Positions 7,412 through 15,673 of a stretch of DNA of 64,000 nucleotides are shown here, in pieces (position 1 is the first letter of the stretch; the number at the start of each line of letters is the position of its first letter). Source of the DNA: Solimonas sp. K1W22B-7 (lineage in GTDB: Bacteria > Pseudomonadota > Gammaproteobacteria > Nevskiales > Nevskiaceae); assembly GCF_003428335.1 (NCBI RefSeq), contig NZ_CP031704.1, forward strand, positions 4,910,071 through 4,974,070, read 5' to 3'. The notes beneath the pieces are model-generated. The model did no database searches. It saw nothing but the letters and a program-made list of their open reading frames with translations, and had not been told where the DNA came from. The translations under genes were made by a program, and so were the position numbers.

Positions 7412-9268
7412 ATGTCGGCCAGAAATCCCAGAACGCGTGGCAGCATCTTAATCGTTTCCGCCCTCTGCTGCGGTGCCGCATTCGCGGAACCGCCGGCATC
7501 GCCGGAACTGCCGCCGGCGCTGAGCCAGCCGCCCACCGCCGCCGAGCCCAACCCGGCGATGCCGCCGCCGCTGCCCAGCGCGCCCACCGCCGCCAACCCG
7601 GTGGCCGCGACGCAGAACCTGGCGCCCGCCCAGGCGCCGCTGCCGAAGTCGGTCATCACGGTGGCCGAGGACCCCACTCCGCAGTTTCCGCGCTACGCCT
7701 CGCTGCAGCCGCGCATCGACTTCTGGACCCGCATCTTCGGCCAGTACTCCGAGCTGCAGAGCGTCGTGCATTCCGCCGAGTACACGCACAAGGTCTACGC
7801 CGTGCTGGACTTCCGCGGCGACGCGGTGACCATGAACCGCTTCGCGCTGGGCAAGTGGCGCAGCGAAGAGGAAGAGCGGGTCAAGGCCCAGGTCGAGCGC
7901 CTGCTCAGGTCGGTGCACGCCAAGCGCCACACGCCGGAACTGCTGAACGCCGACGAGCGCCGCATCTTCGAGCTCTACGCCGACATCGACGACGACAGCC
8001 GCTTCGAGAAGGCCATGGGCACCACCCGCGCCCAGCGCGGCCTGCAGGAACGCACCGCGGCGGCGCTGGCCACCTCCGGCAAGTACCTGCCGGAGATGGA
8101 GCGCATCTTCCGCGGCTACGGCCTGCCGACGCGGCTGACGCGGCTGCCGCTGGTGGAATCCAGCTTCAACGTCGAGGCCTACTCCAAGGTCGGCGCCGCC
8201 GGCCTGTGGCAGTTCATGCCCGCGTCGGCGCGGATGTACATGCGCCTGGACAACCTGGTCGACGACCGCCGCGACCCCTGGACCTCCACCGACGCCGCCG
8301 CGCGCCACCTGCGCGACGACTACCGGGTGCTCGGTGCCTGGCCGCTGGCGCTCACCGCCTACAACCACGGCCGCGGCGGCATCGCCCGCGGCCTGCGCGA
8401 GACCGGCGGCACGACGCTGCCGGACCTGATCCGCGACTACAAGTCCAAGAGCTTCGGCTTCGCCTCCAAGAACTTCTACGCCGAGTTCATCGCCGCCTCC
8501 GACGTGGAGCGCAACCACCAGAAGCATTTCGGCGAAGTGCAGCGCGGCGCGCCGGTGGCCTTCGACGTGGTCGAAACCCGCCACTACGTGCCCTACGAAA
8601 CCCTGCGCCGTCTCTGCGGCGCCGACGACGAACTGTTCCGCAAGCTCAACCCCGCCTACCGGCCGGAAGTCATCGAGGGCAAGCTCTACGTGCCGCCGGG
8701 TCACCTGATCCGCGTGCCCGCCGGCAGCGCCAAGAGCTTCGACGTGGCCTACTCCAGGCTCAGCGGCAGCGAGCGCTTCGACAGCCAGCGCGTCATGTTC
8801 CTGCTGCATCGCGTGAAGCGCGGCGACAGCATGGGCAAGCTGGCCAAGCTCTACGGCGTCAGCCAGACCTCCATCGCCCGCGCCAACGGCATCAAGAAGA
8901 ACGCCAGGCTGCGCCCCGGTCAGGTGCTCAAGGTGCCGCCGCACGCCGAATCGCGCCCCGGCCCGGTGACCGTGGCCATCGGCGAATCCAAGCCGCAGCA
9001 GACACGCGAACAGAAGCGCGCCGAGCAGGCCGAGATCGCCGCCGAGAAGAAGCCCTCAGCCAGCAAGTCGAAAAAGAAGTCGAAGAAGGCCGACAAGGTC
9101 GCCCCGGCCAGGAAGCCGCAGTTCCGCGTGCACAAGGTCGCCAGCGGCCAGACCCTGTCGAGCATCGCCGCGCGCTACGACGTCTCCATCGCCGAACTGC
9201 GCGCCGCCAACGGCCTCAAGAAGAGCAGCGTGATCAAGGCGGGGCAGAAGCTGAAGGTGCCGAACTGA
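7412..9268 (+). CDS. mltD: Membrane-bound lytic murein transglycosylase D with LysM repeats
   Basis: This 618-residue exported protein has a signal peptide ending near residue 25 (AAFA), without a clear lipobox. A proline/alanine-rich linker follows, then an SLT catalytic domain at about 215-340 with the catalytic glutamate at E249 (LPLVESSFN) and the GAAGLWQFMP motif. Two LysM peptidoglycan-binding repeats lie at about 465-508 and 572-616, separated by a lysine-rich linker, and a degenerate LysM-like stretch is at 388-434. It would cleave glycan strands to 1,6-anhydro products in the periplasm. The apparent lack of a lipobox differs from lipoprotein MltD of E. coli. Confidence 0.94.
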   Translation: MSARNPRTRGSILIVSALCCGAAFAEPPASPELPPALSQPPTAAEPNPAMPPPLPSAPTAANPVAATQNLAPAQAPLPKSVITVAEDPTPQFPRYASLQPRIDFWTRIFGQYSELQSVVHSAEYTHKVYAVLDFRGDAVTMNRFALGKWRSEEEERVKAQVERLLRSVHAKRHTPELLNADERRIFELYADIDDDSRFEKAMGTTRAQRGLQERTAAALATSGKYLPEMERIFRGYGLPTRLTRLPLVESSFNVEAYSKVGAAGLWQFMPASARMYMRLDNLVDDRRDPWTSTDAAARHLRDDYRVLGAWPLALTAYNHGRGGIARGLRETGGTTLPDLIRDYKSKSFGFASKNFYAEFIAASDVERNHQKHFGEVQRGAPVAFDVVETRHYVPYETLRRLCGADDELFRKLNPAYRPEVIEGKLYVPPGHLIRVPAGSAKSFDVAYSRLSGSERFDSQRVMFLLHRVKRGDSMGKLAKLYGVSQTSIARANGIKKNARLRPGQVLKVPPHAESRPGPVTVAIGESKPQQTREQKRAEQAEIAAEKKPSASKSKKKSKKADKVAPARKPQFRVHKVASGQTLSSIAARYDVSIAELRAANGLKKSSVIKAGQKLKVPN

Positions 9269-9278
9269 AGTCCGGTCG

Positions 9279-9719
9279 TCACCCCTGCGACGCGGCGTGA
9301 TCGGTGCTGAGCCCCTCCGCGCCGCGCTGCAGCGAGGCACGGAAGGCCTCCGGCAGCGGCGTCTTGGCGAGCTTGCGGTCCACCATCACATAGACCGTGT
9401 CGGAACTGGCGCGCAGCTTCTCCTCGCCCGCGCCGCGGAACTCCACGCCGAGCGTGAAGGAGGTGTTGCCCAGGTGGCGCGTGAAGACGCGGCATTCGAG
9501 CACCTCGTCGAAGCGCGAGGGCGCCTTCCACTCCGTGGTCTGCTTCACCAGCTGGAAGTCCAGCTCGCCGCTGGCCATCTCGGCACCGTAGCCGATGGCG
9601 CGCAGGAACTCGGAGATCGCCAGGTCCACATACTCGCCATAGCGCGCGTTGAATACGACCTTCTGCGCGTCGCATTCGCCATAGCGCACGCGCAGGTAGT
9701 AGCGGAAAGGCAGGGACAT
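9279..9719 (-). CDS. Hotdog thioesterase (YbgC/4HBT-like)
   Basis: I start at the ATG at 9717-9719, because the family begins there (MSLPFRYYLRVRYGECDAQKVVFNARYGEYVD) and a GGAG site lies 6-9 bp upstream. The longer frame to 9923 only runs through non-coding leader sequence. The 146-residue protein has the YGECDAQKVVFNARY variant of the 4-hydroxybenzoyl-CoA thioesterase active-site strand and helix, with Asp in the catalytic position. It probably cleaves short acyl-CoA or aromatic CoA esters. A strong intrinsic terminator lies 50 bp upstream of the start, so it may be controlled by the leader RNA described at 9771-9945. Confidence 0.88.
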   Translation of the reverse strand: MSLPFRYYLRVRYGECDAQKVVFNARYGEYVDLAISEFLRAIGYGAEMASGELDFQLVKQTTEWKAPSRFDEVLECRVFTRHLGNTSFTLGVEFRGAGEEKLRASSDTVYVMVDRKLAKTPLPEAFRASLQRGAEGLSTDHAASQG

Positions 9720-9770
9720 GAGGGCTCCGGTGGCAGCTGCAGCCAAGCCTAGCGGATCGCGGCAGCGGCA

Positions 9771-9945
9771 TAAAAAAAGACCCCGTCGGATCGCTCCGCG
9801 CGGGGCCCAGCGCTCCCCCCTCTTGACCGGATTGCAGCGGCGGGCTGAGCCACGGCGCTGCATTACGTTCGCGAACAGTATTGGTTGCGCCGCGAAATGT
9901 CGCACTAGTAAATCCGCTCCCATCGCAGCGCAACAATGTGTAAAC
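9771..9945 (-). ncRNA. Candidate structured small RNA or terminator-type leader
   Basis: Read on the minus strand, this gap contains three possible stems and then an intrinsic terminator. Stem 1 pairs ATTGTTGCGC (9937-9928) with GCGCAACCAAT (9890-9880), ten pairs with one bulged C. Stem 2 is the palindrome GTTCGCGAAC (9876-9867). Stem 3 pairs TGCAGCG (9862-9856) with CGCTGCA (9839-9833). The terminator has CCCCG and CGGA arms, a GCGA tetraloop and then seven T (9805-9772). The upstream side is an AT-rich island. No open frame with a credible start fits inside. It could be an independent RNA or an attenuator for the thioesterase whose start is 50 bp downstream. I could not match it to 6S RNA or another known family by eye. 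Confidence 0.55.
9772..9805 (-). terminator. Intrinsic terminator ending the candidate small RNA
   Basis: On the minus strand CCCCG pairs with CGGGG around an inner CGGA-GCGA-TCCG hairpin, followed directly by TTTTTTT (the A run at 9772-9778). It precedes, rather than follows, the thioesterase gene, and acuI upstream has its own terminator, so it marks a separate transcript. Confidence 0.8.
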
Positions 9946-9990
9946 TTTATTTATTGAATTTTATTTATTATTTAGTATAAATAAAAACAT
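9936..9990. promoter_or_regulatory. AT-rich island, probable promoter of the candidate RNA
   Basis: About 55 bp of nearly pure A/T sequence lie between two terminators in a GC-rich genome. Minus-strand text includes TATACT at 9979-9974 and several TAAAAT-like hexamers, but no convincing -35 box at the right distance, so I do not assign exact elements. Confidence 0.4.
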
Positions 9991-10014
9991 CATGGAAAGC
10001 CCTTCCGGCACCAT

Positions 10015-10047
10015 GAAAAAAGGGGCCGGTCGCGACGACCGGCCCCT
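10015..10047 (-). terminator. Intrinsic terminator of acuI
   Basis: On the minus strand GGGGCCGGTCG-TCG-CGACCGGCCCC is an eleven-pair stem (10046-10022) followed by TTTTTT (10021-10016). It lies 25 bp after the acuI stop codon. Confidence 0.9.
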
Positions 10048-10071
10048 GCTTTCCCGCGGTGCGGCCCGCGC

Positions 10072-11064
10072 TCAGGCCAGCCGCACGACGCTGCGTCCGG
10101 TGAGCTTGCCGGCGACGATCCCGGCACAGGCGGCAGGCACTTCCTCCAGCGTGATTTCGCGCGGCGCGATGCGGTCCAGGTGCTGCGGCTTCCAGGGGCC
10201 GGCGAGCTGCTGCCAGACCTCGAGGCGCCAGGCGCGCGGCATCTGCACGGAGTGGATGCCCAGCAGCGACACGCCGCGCAGGATCAGCGGCATCACCGTG
10301 GTGTTCAGCTCGTGCGACTGCGCCAGGCCGATGCAGCCGATGTTGCCCCAGGGGTTCACCGTGCGCGTCAGATACGTCAGCGTCTCGCCGCCGACGTTGT
10401 CCACCGCGCCGCCCCAGCGGCCGGATTCCATCGGGCGCTTGCCCAGGTCCAGGGTGTTGCGGTCGACGATCTCGTCGGCGCCCAGCGCCAGCAGGTAGTC
10501 GCGCGCGGCTTCCGGCTTGCCGGTGATCGCGGCGGTCCTGAAGCCGGCGCGCCGGAACAGCGACAGCGCCACCGAGCCGACACCGCCGCTGGGTCCGGTC
10601 ACCGCGATGGGACCCATCTCCGGCGCCTGGTGGTTCTCCAGCATGCGGCGCAGCGCCAGCGCGGCGGTGAAGCCGGCGGTGCCGAGCTGCATCGCCTCCT
10701 TCAGCGACAGGCCGCGCGGCAGCGGCACCACCGCGCTGGCCGCGACGCGGGCGTATTCGGCCAGGCCGCCGTCGTGCAGTTCGCCGATGTCGCAGCCGGT
10801 GACCAGCACCTCGTCGCCGGCCTTGTAGGCCGGGTCGGCGCTCTCGGCGACGACGCCGGACAGGTCGATGCCGGCGACGCAGGGCATGCGGCGCATGATG
10901 CGGCCCTTGCCGGTGACGGCCAGGGCGTCCTTGTAGTTGAGGCTGGAGTAGTGGACCTTGATCACCACTTCACCGGCGGAGAGCTCGGCCACCGTGACCT
11001 GCTCGATCCGCGCCTCGGTGGACTTGTCCTTCTGGTGGACACGCAGGGCCTTGAATGCATTCAT
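10072..11064 (-). CDS. acuI: AcuI/YhdH-type NADPH-dependent acrylyl-CoA reductase (MDR family)
   Basis: The start chosen is ATG 11062-11064 (MNAFKALRVHQ), giving 330 residues, the usual AcuI length; the longer open frame has no family match upstream. The medium-chain dehydrogenase fold is visible. It has a GroES-like N-terminal half with SSLNYKDALA at 40-49, VLVTGCDIGELHDGGLAEYA at about 87-104, and a Rossmann site GPSGGVG at 157-163. There are no zinc cysteines, as in AcuI/quinone reductase-like MDRs. AcuI reduces acryloyl-CoA to propionyl-CoA in the cytosol and detoxifies acrylate. A terminator follows. Confidence 0.88.
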   Translation of the reverse strand: MNAFKALRVHQKDKSTEARIEQVTVAELSAGEVVIKVHYSSLNYKDALAVTGKGRIMRRMPCVAGIDLSGVVAESADPAYKAGDEVLVTGCDIGELHDGGLAEYARVAASAVVPLPRGLSLKEAMQLGTAGFTAALALRRMLENHQAPEMGPIAVTGPSGGVGSVALSLFRRAGFRTAAITGKPEAARDYLLALGADEIVDRNTLDLGKRPMESGRWGGAVDNVGGETLTYLTRTVNPWGNIGCIGLAQSHELNTTVMPLILRGVSLLGIHSVQMPRAWRLEVWQQLAGPWKPQHLDRIAPREITLEEVPAACAGIVAGKLTGRSVVRLA

Positions 11065-11122
11065 GAACGGTTTCCTGTGGGCAGCTGTGGGATGATGCAC
11101 CGCCAATTCTACCGGGGCCGCC

Positions 11123-11740
11123 ATGACGCAATACACGAGGAATTCGCAGATGGGCGACGGCGACCTGCTGCCGGACCCCATCGCCCAGCTCGCGGTCTGG
11201 CTGGACGACGCGAAGGACGCCGGCATGCTGGAGCCCACGGCCATGGCCCTGGGCACCAGCGTCGAGGGCCAGCCCTCGGTGCGCATCGTCCTGTTCAAGG
11301 GCTTCGTCGAGGGCGACCTGACGTTCTACACCAACTACGAAGGCCGCAAGGGCCGCGAGCTGGCCGCCAACCCGCGCGCCGCCGCCACCTTCTGGTGGGA
11401 CCGCCTGGAGCGCCAGGTGCGTATCGAGGGCGCCGTCGAGAAGCTGCCGGAAGCCTTGTCGCGCGAATACTTCTACCGCCGCCCGCGCGAATCGCAGCTG
11501 GGGGCACTGACCTCGCACCAGAGCGAGGTGGTGGCCAGCCGCGAAGAGCTGGACCGCCGCTGGGAGGAGAACGCCCAGCGCCTGGCCGGCAGCGAGGTGC
11601 CCTTTCCCTCGTTCTGGGGCGGCTACCGCCTGGTTCCGGCCTCGCTCGAATTCTGGCAGGGCCGCCGCGGGCGGCTGCACGACCGCCTGCGCTACACGCG
11701 TGTGAAAAACGAATGGCGCGTGGATCGTCTCGAACCCTGA
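11123..11740 (+). CDS. pdxH: Pyridoxine/pyridoxamine 5'-phosphate oxidase
   Basis: This 205-residue FMN enzyme has the conserved SVRIVLFKGF strand and TFYTNYEGRKGREL at about 66-80. The substrate/FMN-binding end FWQGRRGRLHDR places RLHDR at about 184-188. All are diagnostic of PdxH, which makes pyridoxal 5'-phosphate in the salvage and terminal step of vitamin B6 synthesis. It is divergent from acuI with a 58-bp gap and followed 36 bp later by an SDR gene on the same strand. Confidence 0.95.
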   Translation: MTQYTRNSQMGDGDLLPDPIAQLAVWLDDAKDAGMLEPTAMALGTSVEGQPSVRIVLFKGFVEGDLTFYTNYEGRKGRELAANPRAAATFWWDRLERQVRIEGAVEKLPEALSREYFYRRPRESQLGALTSHQSEVVASREELDRRWEENAQRLAGSEVPFPSFWGGYRLVPASLEFWQGRRGRLHDRLRYTRVKNEWRVDRLEP

Positions 11741-11776
11741 AGATAGGGGTTTCCAGAAAACCCTGAGGAGCCCTGC

Positions 11777-12586
11777 ATGAATCCCTTCGATTTCAGCGGC
11801 AAGACTGTCTTCGTCTCCGGCGGCACCAGCGGCATCAACCTGGGCATCGCCCATGCCTTCGCCCGGGCCGGCGCCAAGCTCGCGGTGATGTCGCGTTCGC
11901 AGGACAAGGTCAACGCCGCGGTGGCGGAACTGCAGGCCCATGGCGGCGAAGTCGCCGGCTATTCGGCCGACGTGCGCGAGCCGGCCAAGGTCGAGGAGGC
12001 ACTGAAGGCCGCGCATGCAAGGCTGGGCGCCTTCGACGTGCTGGTCAGCGGCGCCGCCGGCAATTTCCCGGCCCCGGCCCTGGGCATCTCACCCAACGGC
12101 TTCCGCGCCGTGGTGGAGATCGACCTGCTCGGCAGCTTCCACGTGGTGCGCGCCGCCTTCCCGCTGCTGAAGAAGCCGGGCGCCTCGATCATCCAGATTT
12201 CCGCGCCGCAGTCCTACAACCCGATGGAGTTCCAGATGCATGTCTGCGCCGCCAAGGCCGGCGTCGACATGATCACCCGCGTCGGCGCCATCGAGTGGGG
12301 CCCGATGGGCGTGCGCATCAACTCGGTGGTGCCCGGCCCGATCGCCGACACCGAGGGCATGTCGCGCCTGGCGCCCAACGCCGAGGCCGAACGCCTGACC
12401 CTGGAATCGGTGCCGATGGGCCGCTACGGCAGCAAGCAGGAAATCGCCGACGCCTGCCTGTGGCTGGCCTCGCCGATGGCCAGCTACGTCACCGGCGTGG
12501 TGCTGCCGGTGGATGGCGGCTGGTCGCTGGGCGGCACCAGCGTGGCCAGCGCGGGGATGAAGAAAGCCCTCGCCGCGGGCAAGTAG
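11777..12586 (+). CDS. SDR oxidoreductase of the 2,4-dienoyl-CoA reductase type
   Basis: This 269-residue short-chain dehydrogenase has the Rossmann motif GGTSGINLG at about 15-23. The usual YxxxK catalytic tyrosine is replaced: the text is HVCAAKAGVDMITR, with only the lysine kept. This pattern, with AAGNFPAPALGISPNGFRAV and VEWGP-like IEWGPMGVRINSVVPGPI, is characteristic of peroxisomal/mitochondrial-type 2,4-dienoyl-CoA reductases rather than FabG. It would reduce conjugated enoyl-CoAs during unsaturated fatty acid breakdown with NADPH. A GGAG site precedes the ATG. It could still act on another enoyl thioester. Confidence 0.82.
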   Translation: MNPFDFSGKTVFVSGGTSGINLGIAHAFARAGAKLAVMSRSQDKVNAAVAELQAHGGEVAGYSADVREPAKVEEALKAAHARLGAFDVLVSGAAGNFPAPALGISPNGFRAVVEIDLLGSFHVVRAAFPLLKKPGASIIQISAPQSYNPMEFQMHVCAAKAGVDMITRVGAIEWGPMGVRINSVVPGPIADTEGMSRLAPNAEAERLTLESVPMGRYGSKQEIADACLWLASPMASYVTGVVLPVDGGWSLGGTSVASAGMKKALAAGK

Positions 12587-12610
12587 CGGTCGTGGGGCAT
12601 CCAAACAAAA

Positions 12611-12636
12611 AAGGCCGGGGAATCCCCGGCCTTTTC
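12611..12636. terminator. Bidirectional intrinsic terminator between the SDR gene and cspA
   Basis: AAGGCCGGGG-AAT-CCCCGGCCTT with an A run before and a T run after serves both convergent genes. Confidence 0.9.
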
Positions 12637-12652
12637 CCTTGCTGATGCCCGC

Positions 12653-12862
12653 TCAGACGACGTTCACATTCTCCGCCTGCAGGCCCTTCTGCCCCTGCAC
12701 CACGTTGAACTGCACCTGCTGCCCCTCCTGCAGCGTACGGTAGCCATCGCCCTGGATCTGCCGGAAGTGCACGAACACATCATCCCCCGCACCGCGCTGG
12801 ATGAAGCCGTAGCCCTTGGCGTTGTCGAACCACTTCACGGTTCCGTTTTCACGATTGGACAT
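12653..12862 (-). CDS. cspA: Cold-shock domain protein
   Basis: The real start is the ATG at 12860-12862, giving 69 residues, the normal CspA length; the long frame upstream is non-coding leader. RNP1 (KGYGFI, 16-21) and RNP2 (VFVHF, 29-33) are intact, and the [15 protein letters not shown] start is typical. It is a cytosolic single-stranded nucleic acid chaperone. The leader is long (about 100 nt or more) and contains a perfect hairpin at 12900-12919. This is the usual architecture for cold-controlled mRNAs, although I see no clear cold box. Confidence 0.95.
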   Translation of the reverse strand: MSNRENGTVKWFDNAKGYGFIQRGAGDDVFVHFRQIQGDGYRTLQEGQQVQFNVVQGQKGLQAENVNVV

Positions 12863-12899
12863 AGGTAAAACCTTCCCCTTCTGTATCTTCGTCTCCGGC

Positions 12900-12919
12900 G
12901 CCGCGGTCTTCGCCGCGGC
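12900..12919 (-). promoter_or_regulatory. Hairpin in the cspA 5' leader
   Basis: GCCGCGG pairs with CCGCGGC around a six-base loop, 38 bp upstream of the cspA start. Long structured leaders are known to regulate csp mRNA stability and translation; the role here is inferred. Confidence 0.5.
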
Positions 12920-13058
12920 ACGCACCCTTGGGCATGCGCCCGGGGCCACTGTAGCGAATACTTTTTGGCCAGGCATTCTTGCAGCGCACAAATTCATGCG
13001 CCGTTCACGGCGCCCTGATCTATCATTCAGCCTGTCCCCCGCCTCACGGAAAAAAACC

Positions 13059-13832
13059 ATGAACCGCCGCCTTGCCCTGATCGCCACCGCCGGCCTTGCT
13101 GCCCTGGTGGTCGCCTGCGCCACCTCCCCCACCGGCCGCAAGCAGCTGCGCCTGGTCTCCGACGCCGAGATGGACGAGATGGGCGTCACCGCCTTCCAGC
13201 AGATGAAGACCAAGACGCCGCCGACCAAGGACGCCAGGACCAACGCCTACGTCACCTGCGTCGCCAACGCCATCACCCGCGAGGTCCCCGGCGGCCGCCA
13301 GTGGGAAGTGCAGGTGTTCGACGACAAGCAGGTCAACGCTTTCGCCCTGCCGGGCGGCAAGATCGGCGTCTACACCGGCCTGCTGAAGGTGGCGACCAGC
13401 CAGGACCAGCTGGCGGCGGTGATCGGCCACGAGGTCTCGCACGTGCTGGCCGGGCATTCCGCCTCGCGCGTGTCCAACCAGATGGCCTCGCAGCTGGGCG
13501 TGAACATCCTCAGCGCCGCCTCCGGCGTCGACGCCAGCATGATCGGCATGGGCGCCAACCTGCTGCTGGTGCTGCCGTTCTCGCGCGGCGACGAAACCGA
13601 GGCCGACGTGCTGGGCGAGGAGCTGATGGCCCGCGCCGGCTTCGATCCGCGGCAGTCGGTGGCGCTGTGGCAGAACATGGCCAAGGCCAGCGGCGGCAAC
13701 GCGCCGCCGCAGTTCATGTCGACCCATCCGGCCAACGAGACCCGCATCAACGACCTGAACGCGCATCTGAGCAAGGCGATGCCGCTGTACGAGCAGGCAC
13801 GCAGCCAGGGCAAGACGCCGCGCTGCTCGTAA
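13059..13832 (+). CDS. M48-family metalloprotease lipoprotein (LoiP/YggG-like)
   Basis: The start used is ATG 13059, which opens a lipoprotein signal (LAALVVAC, Cys20); the longer frame overlaps the cspA leader. The 257-residue protein has the zinc motif HEVSH at 124-128 and the downstream glutamate ligand in DETEADVLG at about 178-186. [20 protein letters not shown] near the C-terminus is typical of M48 family members such as E. coli LoiP and BepA-type proteases. It probably acts at the periplasmic face of the outer membrane in envelope protein quality control. Confidence 0.9.
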   Translation: MNRRLALIATAGLAALVVACATSPTGRKQLRLVSDAEMDEMGVTAFQQMKTKTPPTKDARTNAYVTCVANAITREVPGGRQWEVQVFDDKQVNAFALPGGKIGVYTGLLKVATSQDQLAAVIGHEVSHVLAGHSASRVSNQMASQLGVNILSAASGVDASMIGMGANLLLVLPFSRGDETEADVLGEELMARAGFDPRQSVALWQNMAKASGGNAPPQFMSTHPANETRINDLNAHLSKAMPLYEQARSQGKTPRCS

Positions 13833-13849
13833 GGGAGCTCAGCGAACTC

Positions 13850-13970
13850 GTAGGAGCGGCTGTTAGCCGCGAGGGCCGGTGATCATGATGACCGGCCCTC
13901 GCGGCTAGCTGTTGGCCACGGCGAAGACTGACTCAATGTCAGCCTGAGTTAAGCCAACAGCCGCTCCTAC
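13850..13970. repeat. Composite REPIN-like repeat (GGAGCGGCTGTTAGCC family)
   Basis: The left end reads GTAGGAGCGGCTGTTAGCC and the right end is the complement of GTAGGAGCGGCTGTTGGC. Between them lie a 10-bp stem GAGGGCCGGT/ACCGGCCCTC (13871-13900) and a CTGAC-ATTGA-GTCAG hairpin. The right 75 bp recur in inverse orientation at 19432-19506, including the CTGAC...GTCAG hairpin. It fills the convergent gap between the M48 gene and the ABC ATPase gene and may also act as their transcription stop, although no T-run is present. Confidence 0.85.
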
Positions 13971-13979
13971 AAAAGAAGT

Positions 13980-14969
13980 TCAGCCACCCACGAAGTGACA
14001 GGCCACCGCTCTTCCGCGCGCCAATGACTTCAGCGGCGGCAGCTGCCGCGTGCACAGCGGATCGGCGATCGGGCAGCGGGTGGTGAAGACACAGCCCAGC
14101 GGCGGGTTCAGCGGGCTGGGAATCTCTCCCCGCGCCACCAGGGCGCGGTCGCCCAGGTGCTGGCCCGGTACCGCCGCCATCAGGGCCTTGGTATAGGGAT
14201 GCAGCGGCTGGGCGAACAGGGTCTCGCGCGGGCCCTGCTCCATGATGCGGCCCAGGTACATCACCAGCACGCGGTGGCTGATCAGGCGCACCACCGACAG
14301 GTCGTGGGCGATGAACAGCATCGACAGGCCGAATTCCTTCTGCAGGTCGCGCAGCAGGTTGATGATCTGTGCCTGCACCGACACGTCCAGCGCCGACACC
14401 GGCTCGTCGCAGATCAGCAGGCGCGGCTGCACCACCAGGGCGCGGGCGATGCCGATGCGCTGGCACTGGCCGCCGGAGAACTCGTGCGGGTAGCGGTTGC
14501 GGTGACTGGCCGACAGGCCGACCCGCTCCAGCCACTGCGCCACGCGCCGGTCCCGTTCGACCGCGCCGACCTCCGGGTACAGCGAGCGCAGCGGCTCGGC
14601 GACGATCTCGCCCACGGTCATGCGCGGGTCCAGGCTCGCCAGCGGATCCTGGAACACCATCTGGATGTCGCGGCGCACCGCGCGCCAGCCTTCCTCGTCG
14701 AGGTTCTGCAGCGGGCGGCCGTTGAAGATGATGCCGCCGGAGGTAACGCGCTGCAGGCCCACGAGGGTTCGGGCCAGGGTGGACTTGCCGCAGCCGGATT
14801 CGCCGACGATGCCGAGGGTCTCGCCGGGGGCGAGGTCGAAATTCACTTCTTCCACCGCGCGCAGCAGGCTCGGCGCGCTCCAGGGCCAGCCGCGGCGCAG
14901 CGGGAACTGCACGCGCAGACGGCGGACGGAGAGGATCGGGGAGGACGAGGGGGCGACGACGGCGTTCAT
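13980..14969 (-). CDS. Oligopeptide/dipeptide ABC transporter ATP-binding protein (OppF/DppF type), orphan
   Basis: This 329-residue ATPase has Walker A GESGCGKS at 56-63, signature SGGQCQR at 165-171 and Walker B LLICDEP at 184-190. The C-terminal oligopeptide-transporter extension (HPYTKALMAAVPG ... GCVFTTRCPIADPLC) has the conserved cysteines. All features point to the F subunit of a peptide importer. Normally such genes lie in dppBCDF/oppBCDF operons, but no permease, D subunit or binding protein lies nearby. It must pair with components encoded elsewhere or be a remnant. Confidence 0.9.
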   Translation of the reverse strand: MNAVVAPSSSPILSVRRLRVQFPLRRGWPWSAPSLLRAVEEVNFDLAPGETLGIVGESGCGKSTLARTLVGLQRVTSGGIIFNGRPLQNLDEEGWRAVRRDIQMVFQDPLASLDPRMTVGEIVAEPLRSLYPEVGAVERDRRVAQWLERVGLSASHRNRYPHEFSGGQCQRIGIARALVVQPRLLICDEPVSALDVSVQAQIINLLRDLQKEFGLSMLFIAHDLSVVRLISHRVLVMYLGRIMEQGPRETLFAQPLHPYTKALMAAVPGQHLGDRALVARGEIPSPLNPPLGCVFTTRCPIADPLCTRQLPPLKSLARGRAVACHFVGG

Positions 14970-15031
14970 GGGCCTAGGCTACCGAATCCGGCGCTTGCCG
15001 GCACGCCCTGGGTTTTCCGGGGGCCGATGCG

Positions 15032-15056
15032 GGCCCCGTGCTTCCCGCACGGGGCC
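15032..15056 (-). terminator. Stem-loop after dps
   Basis: GGCCCCGTGC pairs perfectly with GCACGGGGCC around a five-base loop, 20 bp after the dps stop. There is no T-run on the minus strand, so termination would have to be weak or Rho-assisted. Confidence 0.45.
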
Positions 15057-15075
15057 ACGCAGACGGTTTGAAGCT

Positions 15076-15573
15076 TTACTCCAGCAAGCTGCGCAGCATC
15101 CACGCCGTCTTCTCATGCAGCTGCATGCGCTGCGTCAGCAGGTCGGCGGTGGGCTCGTCGTGAGACTTGTCGGCCAGCGGGAAGATGCTGCGCGCGGTCT
15201 TGACGCAGGCCTCGTGGCCTTCGACCAGCAGCTGCACCATGTCCAGCGCCGGCGGCACGCCATCCGTTTCCTTGATGGAGGACAGCGCGGCGTACTGCTT
15301 GTAGGTGCCCGGTGCCGGGAAGCCCAGGGCGCGGATGCGCTCGGCCACCAGGTCCACCGCCAGGGCGGCCTCGTTGTAGTGCGTCTCGAACATCAGGTGC
15401 AGGGTGTTGAACATCGGCCCCGTGACGTTCCAGTGGAAGTTGTGGGTCTTCAGGTACAGGGTGTACTCGTCGGCCAGCAGGCGCGACAGGCCGTCGGCGA
15501 TGGCCTTGCGCTGGTCCTTGTCGATGCCGATGTCGATCTTCGCCTTCTGCTTCTTTTCCTTGGCCTTGGCCAT
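15076..15573 (-). CDS. dps: Dps-family DNA-binding ferritin-like protein
   Basis: This 165-residue protein begins with a lysine-rich tail ([12 protein letters not shown]) of the kind used by Dps for DNA contact. The ferroxidase residues are visible: H47 in THNFHWNV, then D74 and E78 in [12 protein letters not shown]. It should form a dodecamer that oxidises ferrous iron with peroxide and shields DNA in starvation. It appears monocistronic. A dyad at 15622-15649 lies in its upstream region. Confidence 0.94.
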   Translation of the reverse strand: MAKAKEKKQKAKIDIGIDKDQRKAIADGLSRLLADEYTLYLKTHNFHWNVTGPMFNTLHLMFETHYNEAALAVDLVAERIRALGFPAPGTYKQYAALSSIKETDGVPPALDMVQLLVEGHEACVKTARSIFPLADKSHDEPTADLLTQRMQLHEKTAWMLRSLLE

Positions 15574-15621
15574 GGGAATCTCCTGTGGGGGTTTCAGAGT
15601 CTAGACAGCGGTGGACGGATA

Positions 15622-15649
15622 CGACCAATGAATAGTTCCTTCATGGTCG
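15622..15649. promoter_or_regulatory. Dyad upstream of dps
   Basis: CGACCA-A-TGAA pairs with TTCA-TGGTCG across a seven-base spacer, about 50 bp upstream of the dps start. There is no T-run, so an operator (for example for a peroxide or starvation regulator) is as likely as a hairpin. It does not match an OxyR site that I can recognise. Confidence 0.35.
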
Positions 15650-15673
15650 ATTCAGGCGGCCTATTGATCAAAC

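Noticed and set aside
9720-9936. Upstream extension of the hotdog thioesterase frame
   Set aside because: It runs through stems and a terminator and has no family match; the 4HBT domain starts at 9719 with a ribosome site.
9771-9945. Identification of the candidate RNA as 6S RNA
   Set aside because: There is no long central bubble flanked by the known conserved sequences, and the gene neighbourhood is wrong.
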